DNA of 64,000 nt from Oryzomicrobium terrae (GTDB taxonomy: Bacteria > Pseudomonadota > Gammaproteobacteria > Burkholderiales > Rhodocyclaceae): assembly GCF_008274805.1 (NCBI RefSeq), contig NZ_CP022579.1, positions 248,001 through 312,000 of the forward strand, read 5' to 3'. The translations under genes were made by a program, and so were the position numbers. Shown here one piece after another: positions 9,208-18,989 of the stretch; within the stretch, counting starts at the first letter, position 1; each line of letters starts with the position of its first letter. Below the pieces are notes generated by a model. The model made no database searches, had not been told where the DNA came from, and saw only the letters and a program-made list of their open reading frames with translations.

Positions 9208-11772
9208 ATGAGCATCAATCGCCGCGATTTCCTGAAAACCCAGGCAGTAGCCGCCGCTGCCGCCAGCGCCGGCATTGCCATGCCCGCCCTGGCCGCCAAG
9301 AAGGCGCCCGCCGACGGCGCTGTCGCCGCCACGTCCACCGATGTGCGCTGGGACAAGGCCGCCTGCCGTTTCTGCGGTACCGGCTGTTCGGTGCTGGTGG
9401 GCACCCAGAACGGCCGCGTGGTGGCCACCCAGGGCGACCCGGATGCGCCGGTGAACCGGGGCCTGAACTGCATCAAGGGCTATTTCCTGTCCAAGATCAT
9501 GTACGGCGAGGATCGCCTGACCAAGCCGCTGCTGCGCAAGAAGAACGGCAAGTACGACAAGAACGGTGAATTCACCCCGGTGTCCTGGGACGAGGCCTTC
9601 GACGTGATGGCGGCCAAGTGGAAGGAAGCCCTCAAGACCAAGGGCCCCACCTCCATCGCCATGTTCGGTTCCGGCCAGTGGACCATCTGGGAAGGCTACG
9701 CCGCCGCCAAGCTGTACAAGGCCGGCTTCCGCTCCAACAACCTGGACCCCAACGCTCGCCACTGCATGGCCTCGGCCGTCACCGGCTTCATGCGCACCTT
9801 CGGCATGGACGAGCCGATGGGCTGCTACGACGATATCGAAGCCACCGACACCTTCGTGCTGTGGGGCTCGAACATGGCCGAGATGCACCCGATCCTGTGG
9901 TCGCGCATCACCGACCGGCGTCTGTCCAATCCCAACGTCAAGGTGGCCGTGCTGTCCACCTTCGAGCATCGCTCCTTCGAGCTGGCCGACATCCCCATGG
10001 TCTTCAATCCGCAGACCGACCTGGCCATCCTCAACTACATCTGCAACCACATCATCCAGTCGGGCAAGGTGAACCAGGAGTTCATCAAGGCCCACGTCAA
10101 CTTCAAGAAGGGCGAGACCGACATCGGTTTCGGCCTGCGCCCCAATCACCCGCTCGAAGCCAAGGCCACCAGCAACGGCTACCCCGGCGCCGACGGCAAG
10201 CCCAAGGGCGACACCGGCAAGGCCGAGCCGATCAGCTTCGACGAGTTCAAGAAGTTCGTTTCCGAGTACACCCTGGAGAAGACCGCCAAGCTTTCCGGCG
10301 TCCCGGCCGAGCGTCTCAAGGCCATGGCCGAGTTGTACGCCGATCCGAAGCGCAAGGTGATCTCGTTCTGGACCATGGGCTTCAACCAGCACACCCGGGG
10401 CACCTGGGTGAACAACATGATCTACAACGTGCACCTGCTCACCGGCAAGATCAGCGAGCCGGGCAACAGCCCGTTCTCCCTGACCGGTCAGCCGTCGGCC
10501 TGCGGCACCGCTCGGGAAGTGGGCACCTTTGCCCACCGCCTGCCCGCCGACATGGTGGTGACCAACCCGGAACACCGCAAGCACGCCGAGGAGATCTGGC
10601 AGCTGCCCGAAGGCACCATCCCCGACAAGATCGGCCTGCACGCCGTGGCCATGGCCCGGGCGCTCAAGGACGGCAAGATCGCCTGCTACTGGCAGCAGTG
10701 CAACAACAACATGCAGGCCGGCCCGAACATCAATCAGGAGCTGTACCCGGGCTGGCGCAATCCGGCGGCCTTCATCGTCGTCTCCGACCCGTACCCCACC
10801 GTCTCGGCCATGGCCGCCGACCTGATTCTGCCCACCGCCATGTGGGTGGAAAAGGAAGGTGCCTTCGGCAACGCCGAGCGCCGCACCCAGTTCTGGCGCC
10901 AGCAGGTCAAGGCACCGGGCGAGGCCCGCTCCGACCTGTGGCAGATGATGGAATTCTCCAAGCGCTTCAAGATGGAAGAGGTGTGGCCTGCCGAGCTGCT
11001 GGCCAAGAAGCCCGAGTACAAGGGCAAGACCCTGTTCGACGTGCTGTACAAGAACGGCGTGGTGAACAAATTCCCGACCGCGGACATCATCAAGGTCAAC
11101 GGCCACGCCATCAAGGACTACACCAGCAACGACGAGTCCCAGGCCTTCGGCTTCTACGTGCAGAAGGGCCTGTTCGAGGAATACGCCAAGTTCGGTCGCG
11201 GCCACGGTCACGATCTGGCCGACTTCGACATGTACCACAAGGCCCGCGGCCTGCGCTGGCCGGTGGTGGATGGCCAGGAAACCAAGTGGCGTTACCGGGA
11301 AGGCTTCGACCCCTACGTGAAGAAGGGCGAGGGGGTGAAGTTCTACGGCCACAAGGACGGCAAGGCGGTGATCTTCGCCCTGCCGTACCAGGAACCGCCC
11401 GAGATGCCGGACAAGGAATTCGACCTGTGGCTGTGCACCGGCCGCGTGCTGGAGCACTGGCACACCGGCACCATGACCCGGCGCGTGCCCGAACTGCACC
11501 GTTCGGTGCCCGAGGCGCAGATCTTCATGCACCCGGACGACGCCAAGAAGCGCGGCCTGCAACGCGGCATGGTGGTCAAGATCGCCTCGCGGCGCGGCGA
11601 GATCCAGGCGCGCATCGAGACCCGGGGTCGCAACAAGCCGCCGGTGGGCCTGGTGTTCGTGCCGTTCTTCGACGAATCCAAGCTGATCAACAAGCTCACC
11701 CTGGACGCCACCTGCCCGATCTCGAAAGAGACCGACTTCAAGAAGTGCGCCGTCAAGGTGACCCGCGCCTAA
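9208..11772 (+). CDS. napA: Periplasmic nitrate reductase catalytic subunit NapA
   Basis: Molybdenum bis-MGD enzyme that reduces nitrate to nitrite in the periplasm. The 854-residue protein begins with a Tat signal (NRRDFLKTQ) and a hydrophobic run ending in ALA. The [4Fe-4S] ligands are C-x2-C-x3-C-x27-C, residues about 53, 56, 60 and 88. The Mo-ligand cysteine is Cys186 in [10 protein letters not shown]. The ATG at 9208 follows a strong AGGAGG (9195-9200); the TTG at 9202 is in frame but poorer. Length and motifs indicate an intact enzyme. Confidence 0.97.
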   Translation: MSINRRDFLKTQAVAAAAASAGIAMPALAAKKAPADGAVAATSTDVRWDKAACRFCGTGCSVLVGTQNGRVVATQGDPDAPVNRGLNCIKGYFLSKIMYGEDRLTKPLLRKKNGKYDKNGEFTPVSWDEAFDVMAAKWKEALKTKGPTSIAMFGSGQWTIWEGYAAAKLYKAGFRSNNLDPNARHCMASAVTGFMRTFGMDEPMGCYDDIEATDTFVLWGSNMAEMHPILWSRITDRRLSNPNVKVAVLSTFEHRSFELADIPMVFNPQTDLAILNYICNHIIQSGKVNQEFIKAHVNFKKGETDIGFGLRPNHPLEAKATSNGYPGADGKPKGDTGKAEPISFDEFKKFVSEYTLEKTAKLSGVPAERLKAMAELYADPKRKVISFWTMGFNQHTRGTWVNNMIYNVHLLTGKISEPGNSPFSLTGQPSACGTAREVGTFAHRLPADMVVTNPEHRKHAEEIWQLPEGTIPDKIGLHAVAMARALKDGKIACYWQQCNNNMQAGPNINQELYPGWRNPAAFIVVSDPYPTVSAMAADLILPTAMWVEKEGAFGNAERRTQFWRQQVKAPGEARSDLWQMMEFSKRFKMEEVWPAELLAKKPEYKGKTLFDVLYKNGVVNKFPTADIIKVNGHAIKDYTSNDESQAFGFYVQKGLFEEYAKFGRGHGHDLADFDMYHKARGLRWPVVDGQETKWRYREGFDPYVKKGEGVKFYGHKDGKAVIFALPYQEPPEMPDKEFDLWLCTGRVLEHWHTGTMTRRVPELHRSVPEAQIFMHPDDAKKRGLQRGMVVKIASRRGEIQARIETRGRNKPPVGLVFVPFFDESKLINKLTLDATCPISKETDFKKCAVKVTRA

Positions 11773-11807
11773 GCGTTGCCTCACGAGCGCCCTAGCCCCG
11801 TACCGTC

Positions 11808-12746
11808 ATGGCCGACCGCCCCGACATGCCCGCCACTCCGGACCTGCCCCGCGCCCCGCGCGGGGGGGCGGCCGGGACTGCCCCTGCGCCGGCGACGCCG
11901 GAACAGGGCGGTCCGGCCTCCGGTGCCCGCCGCCGGTTTCTCAACGGCATCGCGGGGGCGGCGGGGAGCGCCTGCCTGATGGGTCTGGGCGTCGGGCTCT
12001 ATTCACGCCAGGCGCGGGCCTTGCCGGCCCTGGCCCTGCGCCCGCCCGGGGCGCTGGCCGAGGCCGACTTCCTGGCCGCCTGCGTGCGCTGCGGGTTGTG
12101 CGTGCGTGACTGCCCCTACGACACCCTCAAGCTCGCCCCCCTGGGCGATGCCGCCGGGGTCGGGGCCGCGGGCACGCCTTACTTCAGCGCCCGCCAGGTG
12201 CCCTGCGAGATGTGCGAGGACATCCCCTGCGTCAAAGCCTGCCCCACCGGGGCCCTCGATCACGGGTTGACCGACATCAACCAGGCGCGCATGGGGCTGG
12301 CGGCCCTGGTGGACCACGAAAGCTGTCTCAACTTCCTCGGGCTGCGCTGCGACGTCTGCTACCGGGTGTGCCCGGTGATCGACCAGGCCATCACCCTGGA
12401 GAAGATGCACAACCCGCGCTCCGACCGCCACGCCATGCTCCTGCCCACGGTGCATTCGGACCACTGCACCGGCTGCGGCAAGTGCGAGAAGTCCTGCGTG
12501 CTGCCGGAAGCGGCGATCAAGGTGTTCCCCCTGGCCCTGGCCAAGGGCAAGTTGCCGGAGCACTACCGCAAGGGCTGGGAGGAGAAGGAAAAGGCCGGCG
12601 GTTCCCTGATCGGCGACCAGTTGCAGCTGCCCGCCCGGGGCGTCGACACGCCACCCGCCTCGCCGATCGGTGGCGCCGGCCTGCCGTCCGCCCCGTCCCA
12701 CCCCGTCGTGCCGTCCGCCCCGCCGGGGCTGGGCGGGGAGCGCTGA
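11808..12746 (+). CDS. napG: Quinol dehydrogenase ferredoxin subunit NapG
   Basis: Periplasmic protein with four [4Fe-4S] clusters that passes electrons from NapH towards NapB/NapA. The 312-residue protein has a Tat-type motif RRRFLN at residues 41-46. Cysteine clusters follow in [37 protein letters not shown] and [11 protein letters not shown]. The 40-residue Pro/Ala-rich leader before the Tat motif is unusually long. No good internal start was found. Followed one base later by napH. Confidence 0.93.
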   Translation: MADRPDMPATPDLPRAPRGGAAGTAPAPATPEQGGPASGARRRFLNGIAGAAGSACLMGLGVGLYSRQARALPALALRPPGALAEADFLAACVRCGLCVRDCPYDTLKLAPLGDAAGVGAAGTPYFSARQVPCEMCEDIPCVKACPTGALDHGLTDINQARMGLAALVDHESCLNFLGLRCDVCYRVCPVIDQAITLEKMHNPRSDRHAMLLPTVHSDHCTGCGKCEKSCVLPEAAIKVFPLALAKGKLPEHYRKGWEEKEKAGGSLIGDQLQLPARGVDTPPASPIGGAGLPSAPSHPVVPSAPPGLGGER

Positions 12747-12747
12747 C

Positions 12748-13623
12748 ATGGCCGTCTCGACTTCCGCTGCCAAGCGCCTCAGCCGGCCCGGCCAGGAGGC
12801 CGTGCGCACCCGGGGCTGGCTGGCCGCCCACAAGTGGCTGCTGCTGCGTCGGGCTTCGCAACTGACCATCCTCGCCCTGTTCCTGGCCGGGCCCTGGTTC
12901 GGCGTCTGGCTGGTCAAGGGCAACCTCACCTCCAGCCTGACCCTGGGGGTGCTGCCCCTGACCGATCCCTACGCCCTGCTGCAATCCCTGGCGGCCGGCC
13001 ACTGGCCTTACAAGACCGCCCTGATCGGTGCGGCCATCGTGCTCGCCTTCTATCTGCTGCTCGGCGGCCGGGTGTTCTGCAGCTGGGTCTGCCCGGTAAA
13101 CCTGATTACCGATGCCGCTGCCTGGTCGCGCCGCCGCCTCGGCCTCAAGACCGGCAAGACCCCGGCGGAGGCCACCCGGCGCTGGCTGCTCGGCGCCACC
13201 CTGGTGGTGTCGGCGGCCACCGGGAGCATCGCCTGGGAGTGGGTCAATCCGGTCTCCTTCTTCCACCGCAGCCTGTTCTTCGGCTGGGGGCTGGGCTGGC
13301 TGGCCCTGGCGGCGGTGTTCGTCTACGACCTGACCGTGGCGCGCGGCTGGTGCGGCCACCTGTGCCCGATGGGCGCCTTCTACTCCCTGCTCGGCAAGAC
13401 CGCCCTGGCCCGGGTCACCGCGCCGCAGCGGGCCCGCTGCAACGATTGCATGGACTGCTTTGCCGTCTGCCCCGAACCCCAGGTGATCCGCCCCGCCCTC
13501 AAGGGCAGCGGCTCGCCGGTGATCCTTTCCTCCGACTGCACCACCTGCGGCCGCTGCGTGGACGTCTGCGGCCAGGATGTCTTCCGTTTTTCACATAGAT
13601 TCGATCAAAGGAGCGCGTCATGA
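12748..13623 (+). CDS. napH: Quinol dehydrogenase membrane subunit NapH
   Basis: Inner-membrane quinol oxidase partner of NapG. The 291-residue protein has four predicted membrane spans and two CxxxCP motifs (FCSWVCPVN and WCGHLCPMG). The C-terminal cytoplasmic domain carries CNDCMDCFAVCPEP and CTTCGRCVDVC for two [4Fe-4S] clusters. An in-frame start at 12670 lies inside napG; the ATG at 12748 is preferred. The stop overlaps the napB start (ATGA, 13620-13623). Confidence 0.94.
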   Translation: MAVSTSAAKRLSRPGQEAVRTRGWLAAHKWLLLRRASQLTILALFLAGPWFGVWLVKGNLTSSLTLGVLPLTDPYALLQSLAAGHWPYKTALIGAAIVLAFYLLLGGRVFCSWVCPVNLITDAAAWSRRRLGLKTGKTPAEATRRWLLGATLVVSAATGSIAWEWVNPVSFFHRSLFFGWGLGWLALAAVFVYDLTVARGWCGHLCPMGAFYSLLGKTALARVTAPQRARCNDCMDCFAVCPEPQVIRPALKGSGSPVILSSDCTTCGRCVDVCGQDVFRFSHRFDQRSAS

Positions 13624-14081
13624 AACTCTCCCTGCCCGTGCTGACCGCGGCCGTCACCCTCGCCAGCCTGCTCGCGGTTCCCTCCTTCCACGCCGCGGCG
13701 GCCGAGCCCAAGCCGGTGGTGGAATCCCTGCGCCACGCCGACATCAAGGCGGACGTGAACGAGGGGGATATCTACAAGTACGAGAAGGACCGGGAGCCGA
13801 TTCCCCGTGAATACGTGCAGCAGCCGCCCCTGATTCCGCACACCATCGCCAACTACAACATCACCAAAGAATTCAACAAGTGCATGGACTGCCACTCCTG
13901 GACGCGTTACAAGGAGACCGGCGCCACCAAGGTGTCCCTGACCCATTTCAAGGACCGGGACGGCAAGGAGCTCTCCAACATCAGCCCGCGCCGCTACTTC
14001 TGCACCCAGTGCCACGTGCCCCAGACCAACGCCCGGCCGCTGGTGGGCAACACCTTCAAGCGCGCCCAAGGACTCAACTAA
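13620..14081 (+). CDS. napB: Diheme cytochrome c NapB
   Basis: Electron-transfer subunit that feeds NapA in the periplasm. The 153-residue protein has an N-terminal signal peptide ending near AAAAEP and two heme-binding motifs, CMDCH (88-92) and CTQCH (128-132). His74 and His109 are likely distal ligands. Length and spacing match the NapB family. It needs the ccm system encoded just upstream for heme attachment. Confidence 0.95.
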   Translation: MKLSLPVLTAAVTLASLLAVPSFHAAAAEPKPVVESLRHADIKADVNEGDIYKYEKDREPIPREYVQQPPLIPHTIANYNITKEFNKCMDCHSWTRYKETGATKVSLTHFKDRDGKELSNISPRRYFCTQCHVPQTNARPLVGNTFKRAQGLN

Positions 14082-14093
14082 AAGGAGCTGGCC

Positions 14094-14768
14094 ATGACAT
14101 CGGCTGACAACAAGCAAGAAAAGAAAAGCCTCTACAAGCGCCTGATGGCCATCGGTCCGGTGACCGTGGTCGGCCTGTTCGTTGCGGGCATCCTGTTCTG
14201 GGGCGGCTTCAACACCGCCATGGAATGGACCAACCGGGAAGAGTTCTGCATCTCCTGCCACGAGATGAAGGACAACGTGTACCAGGAGTACCGCAACACC
14301 ATCCACTTCACCAACCGTTCCGGCGTGCGCGCCACCTGCCCGGACTGCCACGTGCCCAAGGAGTGGGTGCCCAAGATCATCCGCAAGATCCAGGCGTCTA
14401 ACGAGGTGCTGCACAAGATCCTCGGCTCCATCGACACCCCGGAGAAGTTCAACGCCAAGCGCCTCGAACTGGCCGAGCACGAATGGGCGCGGATGAAGCG
14501 CACCGATTCTCGCGAGTGCCGCAACTGCCACAACTTCGAGTACTTCGACTACTCGGAGCAGGGCCGCCGCTCGGCGCGCATGCACCAGGAAGGCCTCAAC
14601 GGCGGCAAGACTTGCATCGACTGCCACAAGGGCATCGCCCACCGCCTGCCCGCCGTCGAGCAGAGCATCGGCGCGGAAAAGAACGGCGCGGCGCCGGAAG
14701 TGTTCCACCCGCCGGTGGAAAAGTCCGCCGCCGAACCGGCCAAGGCCGACGAGGCTGCGCAGAAGTAA
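14094..14768 (+). CDS. napC: Tetraheme membrane-anchored cytochrome c NapC
   Basis: Quinol dehydrogenase of the NapC/NirT family that reduces NapB. The 224-residue protein has one N-terminal span (about 20-40) and four CxxCH motifs: CISCH (52), CPDCH (82), CRNCH (142) and CIDCH (174). A charged, Ala-rich tail follows. With NapGH also present, the organism has two possible quinol-to-NapAB routes in a single operon. Last gene of the nap operon and followed by a terminator. Confidence 0.95.
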   Translation: MTSADNKQEKKSLYKRLMAIGPVTVVGLFVAGILFWGGFNTAMEWTNREEFCISCHEMKDNVYQEYRNTIHFTNRSGVRATCPDCHVPKEWVPKIIRKIQASNEVLHKILGSIDTPEKFNAKRLELAEHEWARMKRTDSRECRNCHNFEYFDYSEQGRRSARMHQEGLNGGKTCIDCHKGIAHRLPAVEQSIGAEKNGAAPEVFHPPVEKSAAEPAKADEAAQK

Positions 14769-14845
14769 GACGTCAACACAGGCTCGGCCCGGACGACCGT
14801 GGCGGCACTGCCGCCCGGTTGCCCTCCGGCCCTGCGGCTGCCGTA

Positions 14846-14884
14846 AAAACCGCCCCGGATACTGGATGCCGGGGCGGTTTTTTT
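14846..14884 (+). terminator. Rho-independent terminator of the nap operon
   Basis: AAAACCGCCCCGG (14846-14858) pairs with CCGGGGCGGTTTT (from 14869) around a 10-nt loop and runs into T. Strong stem with flanking A and T tracts, so it could act in both directions. Confidence 0.9.
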
Positions 14885-15093
14885 ATGGGGTGCGGCGGCC
14901 GGGGCCCGGGTTGTTGGACGCGTGGTCGGCAGGAGGCGCAGTGTGGCGCGCCAGGGGGCGCTAATGCCGGGTGAGGCCGTGGGGCTCCCGTGACGGGGGA
15001 CGGCCGGCACGGGGGCAGTCACCGGGGGTGGGGGCAGGTGTGCCGGGATTGGCCGGATCAGCCCGGGGCCTAATTTGGCATCGGGCCGAAACC

Positions 15094-15146
15094 AAGGCAG
15101 GACGCCATTCTCCAGCATGCCTGTCTGGAACGCCGCGTCCTGCCTT
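15094..15146. repeat. Palindromic intergenic repeat, copy B-left
   Basis: Perfect 11-bp arms AAGGCAGGACG (15094-15104) and CGTCCTGCCTT (15136-15146) enclose 31 bp. The enclosed part contains CTCCAG and CTGGAACGCCGCG, the words seen in the repeat copies at 32948 and 42229. It probably forms a stable cruciform or RNA stem. Confidence 0.6.
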
Positions 15147-15163
15147 GCTTTCCAGTGAGACAG

Positions 15164-15193
15164 CCTGGAACGCGGCTACTGGCGCGGGGTTTC
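15164..15193. repeat. Interspersed repeat unit, copy B-right
   Basis: CCTGGAACGCGGCTACTGGCG (first 21 bp split here as CCTGGAACGC + GGCTACTGGCG) followed by CGGGGTTT. It matches the unit at 42268-42293 over GGCTACTGGCGCGG. The repeat overlaps the last codons and the stop of the flippase-like gene, so it supplies that protein's C-terminus. Confidence 0.6.
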
Positions 15194-16141
15194 GCCCTGC
15201 CCGCTATTGGGCAGGTAGCTGAGCGCCACGCCCAGGCCGGCTTGCACCGTGGCGTAGATGCCGTAGAGCAGGGAGGCGGTTACCGCCAGCTCGGTGCTGG
15301 CGCCGAACAGGCCCAGGCACACCGCGGCGCCGGCTTCCCGGGTGCCCCAGCCGCCGAAGCTGACCGGCAGGGCGGCCATGATGAAGATCGGCGCGGCGGC
15401 CACGGCGTAGGTCCACACCGGCAGCTCCAGCCCGGTGGCGCGGCCGGCCAGGGCCAGGGCGCCGATGGAGAGCACCTGCACCAGGGCCGACATGCCCAGT
15501 TGCCAGACGAACTGGCGGCCGGCCGCGGGCAGGCCGAGCAGGCGCTCCGCCTGGGTGCGCCAGCGCGCCGGCAGACGCGGCAGCAGGCCGTGGCGGGCAC
15601 CCCAGAAGAACAGCAGGGGCAGCAGGAACAGGCCCAGGGTGGCGGCCAGGGTCAGGCCGGCGGTGGCCAGCACCGGCAGGGCCGGGCCCTGCCAGAAGGG
15701 CGGCAGGCCCAGGGCGAGCAGCACCGCGCCGGCCACCGCGCCGGACATCAGGCACAGCACCCACAGGCCGGAAAAGCGGTCGAGCACCACCGACAGGCCC
15801 GACTCCAGTACCGGGTTGCCCCCGCGCACCAGCAGGCCGGCGCGCAGCATGTCGCCGGACAGGGTGGCGCCGGGCAGCAGGGTGTTGGCGGTCATGCCCT
15901 GGAAATAGACGCGCACCATGGCCATCAGCGGCGAGCGCAGCCCCAGCCAGCGCGACAGCTCGTGCCAGCGCCAGGCCGATACCACGTTGGAGGCGATCGA
16001 CACCAGCAGGCCGACGGCGACCCAGGCCAGGTCGAGGCGGCGGAAGGTGGCGGCGACCCGGGCCGGGTCCACCACCCACACCACGGCGGCGAGCAGCAGG
16101 GGGGCCGCCGCCAGCTTGACGGCGGTCTTGGCGGAAATCAC
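15176..16141 (-). CDS. Flippase-like membrane protein, LPG-synthase TM / UPF0104 family
   Basis: A 321-residue protein with about eight hydrophobic spans. It resembles the membrane domain of lysyl-phosphatidylglycerol synthase (the AglD/YbhN-like group) in segments such as AWRWHELSRWLG, YFQGMTANTLLPGATLSGDMLRA and VLDRFSGL. Such proteins are proposed to move or handle lipid-linked substrates; no enzymatic function is proven by the sequence. It uses a GTG start at 16141 and is the last gene of a five-gene operon with two glycosyltransferases. Its stop lies inside an interspersed repeat. Confidence 0.75.
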   Translation of the reverse strand: MISAKTAVKLAAAPLLLAAVVWVVDPARVAATFRRLDLAWVAVGLLVSIASNVVSAWRWHELSRWLGLRSPLMAMVRVYFQGMTANTLLPGATLSGDMLRAGLLVRGGNPVLESGLSVVLDRFSGLWVLCLMSGAVAGAVLLALGLPPFWQGPALPVLATAGLTLAATLGLFLLPLLFFWGARHGLLPRLPARWRTQAERLLGLPAAGRQFVWQLGMSALVQVLSIGALALAGRATGLELPVWTYAVAAAPIFIMAALPVSFGGWGTREAGAAVCLGLFGASTELAVTASLLYGIYATVQAGLGVALSYLPNSGQGETPRQ

Positions 16142-16184
16142 GGCAGCGGTGCGCTCAGGGCGGCCAGGCGGTTCGGGCTCAAGC

Positions 16185-17198
16185 TCAGACGTCGCCTTCC
16201 GGCGCCTCGCGCAGCCGGTACTGATCCCGGCCTTCCGGCTCGTGATAGACCCGGATCAGCACTTCGCCAAGCACCCCCAGGCCGATCAGGTTGACCCCCA
16301 TCAGGGACAGCATCACCCCGGCCAGCAGCAGGGGCCGGCCGCCGATGTCGTGGCCGAACAGTTTGACGCCGAGCAGCCAGGCCAGCGCCGCCAGGCCCGG
16401 TACCAGCAGCCACAGGCCGACGCCGCCGAAGGCGTGCAGCGGGCGGTGCAGGTAGCGCATCATGAAGCGCATCAGCAAGAGGTCGAGGATCACCCGGAAG
16501 GTGCGGTCGATGCCGTACTTGGAGACGCCCCGGGTGCGGGCGTGATGACGCACCGGCACCTCGGTGATGCGGGCGCCGGCCTCGGCGGCCAGGATCGGGA
16601 TGAAGCGGTGCAGTTCGCCGTAGAGGCGGATGCGGCGGATGATCTCGCCGCGGTACACCTTCAGGGCGCAGCCGTAGTCGTGCAGGGTCACGCCGGTGAC
16701 CTTGGAGATCAGCCGGTTGGCGATCATCGACGGCAGCTTGCGCGACACCGCCTTGTCCTGCCGGTCCTTGCGCCAGCCCGAGATCATGTCCACCGACGCA
16801 TCGTTGTCGAGGCGGTCGAGCAGGGCGGGAATGTCCGCCGGGTCGTTCTGCAGGTCGCCGTCCAGGGTCGCCACGTACTTGCCGGTGGCGGCGTCGAAGC
16901 CGGCCTGCAGGGCGGCGGTCTGGCCGTAGTTGCGCATCAGGTAGCGCGGCTTGAGCCAGGGCGTCTTGGCCGCCAGGTCGCGCAGCACCCAGGCCGAGCG
17001 GTCCCGGGAGCCGTCGTCCACGCAGATCAGCTCGAAGCTGCGCCCGGTGGGCAGCAGGGCCTCGCCGACCTTGGCCACCAGGTCGGGCAGGTTCTCCTGC
17101 TCGTTGTAGATGGGGATGACGATGGAGACGTTGGGCGGGGTGGGGCGGGTCGGGGTGTCGGTCATGGTGGTCATCGGGTTACTCGGGTTGTTCCGCAT
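16185..17198 (-). CDS. Family 2 glycosyltransferase, polyprenyl-phosphate type
   Basis: Likely transfers a sugar from a nucleotide donor to undecaprenyl phosphate on the inner membrane, as ArnC/GtrB-like enzymes do. The GT-A domain shows VSIVIPIYNEQENLP, the VDDGSRDRS loop and the metal/donor site LDGDLQNDP. Two hydrophobic spans near the C-terminus (about 235-260 and 270-300) fit the DPM1/GtrB group. The start is uncertain: 17198 overlaps the upstream gene by 20 bp, and in-frame ATGs at 17174 and 17165 are alternatives. It would supply the lipid-linked sugar used by the ArnT-like enzyme in the same operon. Confidence 0.85.
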   Translation of the reverse strand: MRNNPSNPMTTMTDTPTRPTPPNVSIVIPIYNEQENLPDLVAKVGEALLPTGRSFELICVDDGSRDRSAWVLRDLAAKTPWLKPRYLMRNYGQTAALQAGFDAATGKYVATLDGDLQNDPADIPALLDRLDNDASVDMISGWRKDRQDKAVSRKLPSMIANRLISKVTGVTLHDYGCALKVYRGEIIRRIRLYGELHRFIPILAAEAGARITEVPVRHHARTRGVSKYGIDRTFRVILDLLLMRFMMRYLHRPLHAFGGVGLWLLVPGLAALAWLLGVKLFGHDIGGRPLLLAGVMLSLMGVNLIGLGVLGEVLIRVYHEPEGRDQYRLREAPEGDV

Positions 17199-17811
17199 GC
17201 GCGGCGGCAGCCGGCGCCAGGGCCGGGGCGCGCTGCCGTTGCGGAACGAGCAGAAGAATCAGGGCGTAGAGGAAAAGCACGGGATCGAGCAGGTAGTCCC
17301 ACAGGTTGCTGGAATCGGCCAGGCCCAGGGCGTAGGCGCCCAGGTCCACCGCCAGCAGCAGGGTCAGCAGCGGTGCGTGCCAGCACAGGGCCAGCCCGGC
17401 CAGGCCGAGCACGCCGAGCAGTGGCAGGGGCTGAAAGCCGCTCCGGTACAGGTCGAAGGGACCGGCGCCCAGGGCGGTGGGAAAGAGCAGCACCCCGGCC
17501 GCGACGATGGCCGCGGCCAGGCCACGGCGCTGGCCGGCGGGTAGCCAGTCGCGGCCGGCCAGGGCGAGCAGGGCCAGTTGCAGGGTGGTGAAGGACAGGT
17601 CGTTCCACAGCCCGCGCAGCACCATGGCCAGGGAGCAGCCGGCCACAGGTACCAGGGCCAGGGCGGCGATGGCCAGGGGCAGCAGGTGCGGCCAAGCAGG
17701 AGGCGTGCCCACGGCCGGGGCGGGGCCCCAGCGCCGCAGCGCGGCTGCCGCGACGGCACCGACGGCGGCGGCCTGGGTGAGCAGGCCCAGGGCGGTGCTC
17801 AGGGCGATCAT
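17179..17811 (-). CDS. Small multi-span membrane protein in glycosyltransferase operon
   Basis: I do not recognise this 210-residue protein. It is almost entirely hydrophobic, with about seven predicted spans, a short basic loop after the first span (ALRRWG), and a basic Ala/Pro-rich C-terminus. The ATG at 17811 overlaps the stop of the sialidase-like gene (ATGA), which fixes the start and suggests coupled translation. Its place between a sialidase-like protein and a GT2 suggests a role in handling an envelope glycan or lipid-linked sugar; this is inference from context only. Confidence 0.7.
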   Translation of the reverse strand: MIALSTALGLLTQAAAVGAVAAAALRRWGPAPAVGTPPAWPHLLPLAIAALALVPVAGCSLAMVLRGLWNDLSFTTLQLALLALAGRDWLPAGQRRGLAAAIVAAGVLLFPTALGAGPFDLYRSGFQPLPLLGVLGLAGLALCWHAPLLTLLLAVDLGAYALGLADSSNLWDYLLDPVLFLYALILLLVPQRQRAPALAPAAAAHAEQPE

Positions 17812-18989
17812 GGCCGGGACTCCTGCAGGGCGTTGGCGGCAAACACGTGATGGCGCAGGGTTTCGCGCTTCCAGGTATAGACCACGTGGATGCGTCCGGC
17901 GCTGTCCTGGGCCAGGGCCGGGTAGGAGAACTCGTCGTCGCCGTCGTCGCTGGCATCGAGCACCTGGACCTCGCGCCAGTTGGCGCCCTGGTCCGGCGAC
18001 AGCCACAGCGACAGGCGGTTGCGGTTGCCGGGCACCGGGTTGCAGGCCAGCAGCAGGCTGCCGTTGGTCAGGCGCAGCAGGGCCACGGCGGCGTTGGGGT
18101 TGGCGATCGGCAGCGGGGCGCCGGCCTGCCAGTGGGCGCCGCCGTCCGGGGAGGTGGCGCTCAGCACATGGCCCGGGCCCGGGCCGGCGTCGCGCAGCAG
18201 GGCGAGCAGCGCGCCGTTGCCGAGGGGCGCCACCGCCGGTTGCAGGGCGCGGCGCGGTTGAGGCAGGCGGACCTTGTCCACCACCCGGCCCTGGTCGTCC
18301 AGGCGCAGCCACTCGCCGTGCTTGGCGATGAACTCGTGATACACCGGCAGGGCCACGCCGCCGCCATGATCCGGCCACAGGGGCGGGTTACGCACCAGGG
18401 TACTGATGTTGAGGAAGGGCGAGGTTACCAGCCGCTGGGCACCGCTCCAGGTCAGCCCGCCATCCTCGGACACCTGGTGGTTGAGGGCGGAGCCGGCCCA
18501 GCCGCCGAAGGCGACGCTGACAAACCACAGGTGCAGGCGGCCGTCGCTGTCCTGGCCGAGCACCGGGTTGCCGAGCTTGCGTACGTAGCGGCCAGTGGCG
18601 GCCTGCACCCCTTCCCGGGTGGCGACGGCCACCGGCGCAGACCACACGCCGCCGCGCCCCACGGCATGCCAGCGGGACAGGTAAATGCTCACGTCCGGCG
18701 CTCCTTCCCGGCTGCCGGCGAACCAGGCGGCGGCCACGTCGCCGTCGGCCAGGGCGACCAGGCTGGCGCCGTGGGCGGTGGGGGCGACCCGGGGCAGGAA
18801 GTCATCGGCCAGGGGCGCGACCGGCACGTGGTGCAGGGCGGGGGGCTTGGGCGCCAGGGCGGCCACGGCGGTAGAGGTGGTGACGAAATCGCTGACCACA
18901 GGGCGGGGCGCGCGCCAGGCCGCGGCACCGACGGCGGCAAGCAGGGCCAGGGCGGCGGCGATGCGGCGGATACGCGGCGCGGCGCTCAC
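17808..18989 (-). CDS. Sialidase-like BNR-repeat exported protein
   Basis: A 393-residue protein with an N-terminal hydrophobic signal or anchor and a six-bladed propeller of the BNR_2 (exo-alpha-sialidase-like) type. Asp-box motifs are visible as SEDGGLTW, SPDGGAHW and SPDQGANW. Arg/Glu-containing segments such as FAGSREGAPDVSIYLS are typical of this bacterial group. Whether it cleaves sialic acid is unknown; many relatives act on other glycans or have no tested activity. A GTG start at 18989 overlaps the stop of the ArnT-like gene by 4 bp, and the stop overlaps the next gene, so it is firmly in the glycosyltransferase operon. Confidence 0.8.
   Translation of the reverse strand: MSAAPRIRRIAAALALLAAVGAAAWRAPRPVVSDFVTTSTAVAALAPKPPALHHVPVAPLADDFLPRVAPTAHGASLVALADGDVAAAWFAGSREGAPDVSIYLSRWHAVGRGGVWSAPVAVATREGVQAATGRYVRKLGNPVLGQDSDGRLHLWFVSVAFGGWAGSALNHQVSEDGGLTWSGAQRLVTSPFLNISTLVRNPPLWPDHGGGVALPVYHEFIAKHGEWLRLDDQGRVVDKVRLPQPRRALQPAVAPLGNGALLALLRDAGPGPGHVLSATSPDGGAHWQAGAPLPIANPNAAVALLRLTNGSLLLACNPVPGNRNRLSLWLSPDQGANWREVQVLDASDDGDDEFSYPALAQDSAGRIHVVYTWKRETLRHHVFAANALQESRP

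Larger units (their letters stand above)
14769..15175. other. 407-bp gap between napC and the flippase-like gene
   Basis: This gap separates two convergent transcription units. It holds the nap terminator (14846-14884) and two repeat units near its right end (from 15094 on), described separately. The remaining sequence is GC-rich, and I see no coding potential in it. Confidence 0.6.

Noticed and set aside
9094-11784. 896-codon open frame antisense to napA
   Set aside because: napA has full motifs on the plus strand; the antisense product has no recognisable domain and is rich in Val/Gly/His, as expected for a shadow.
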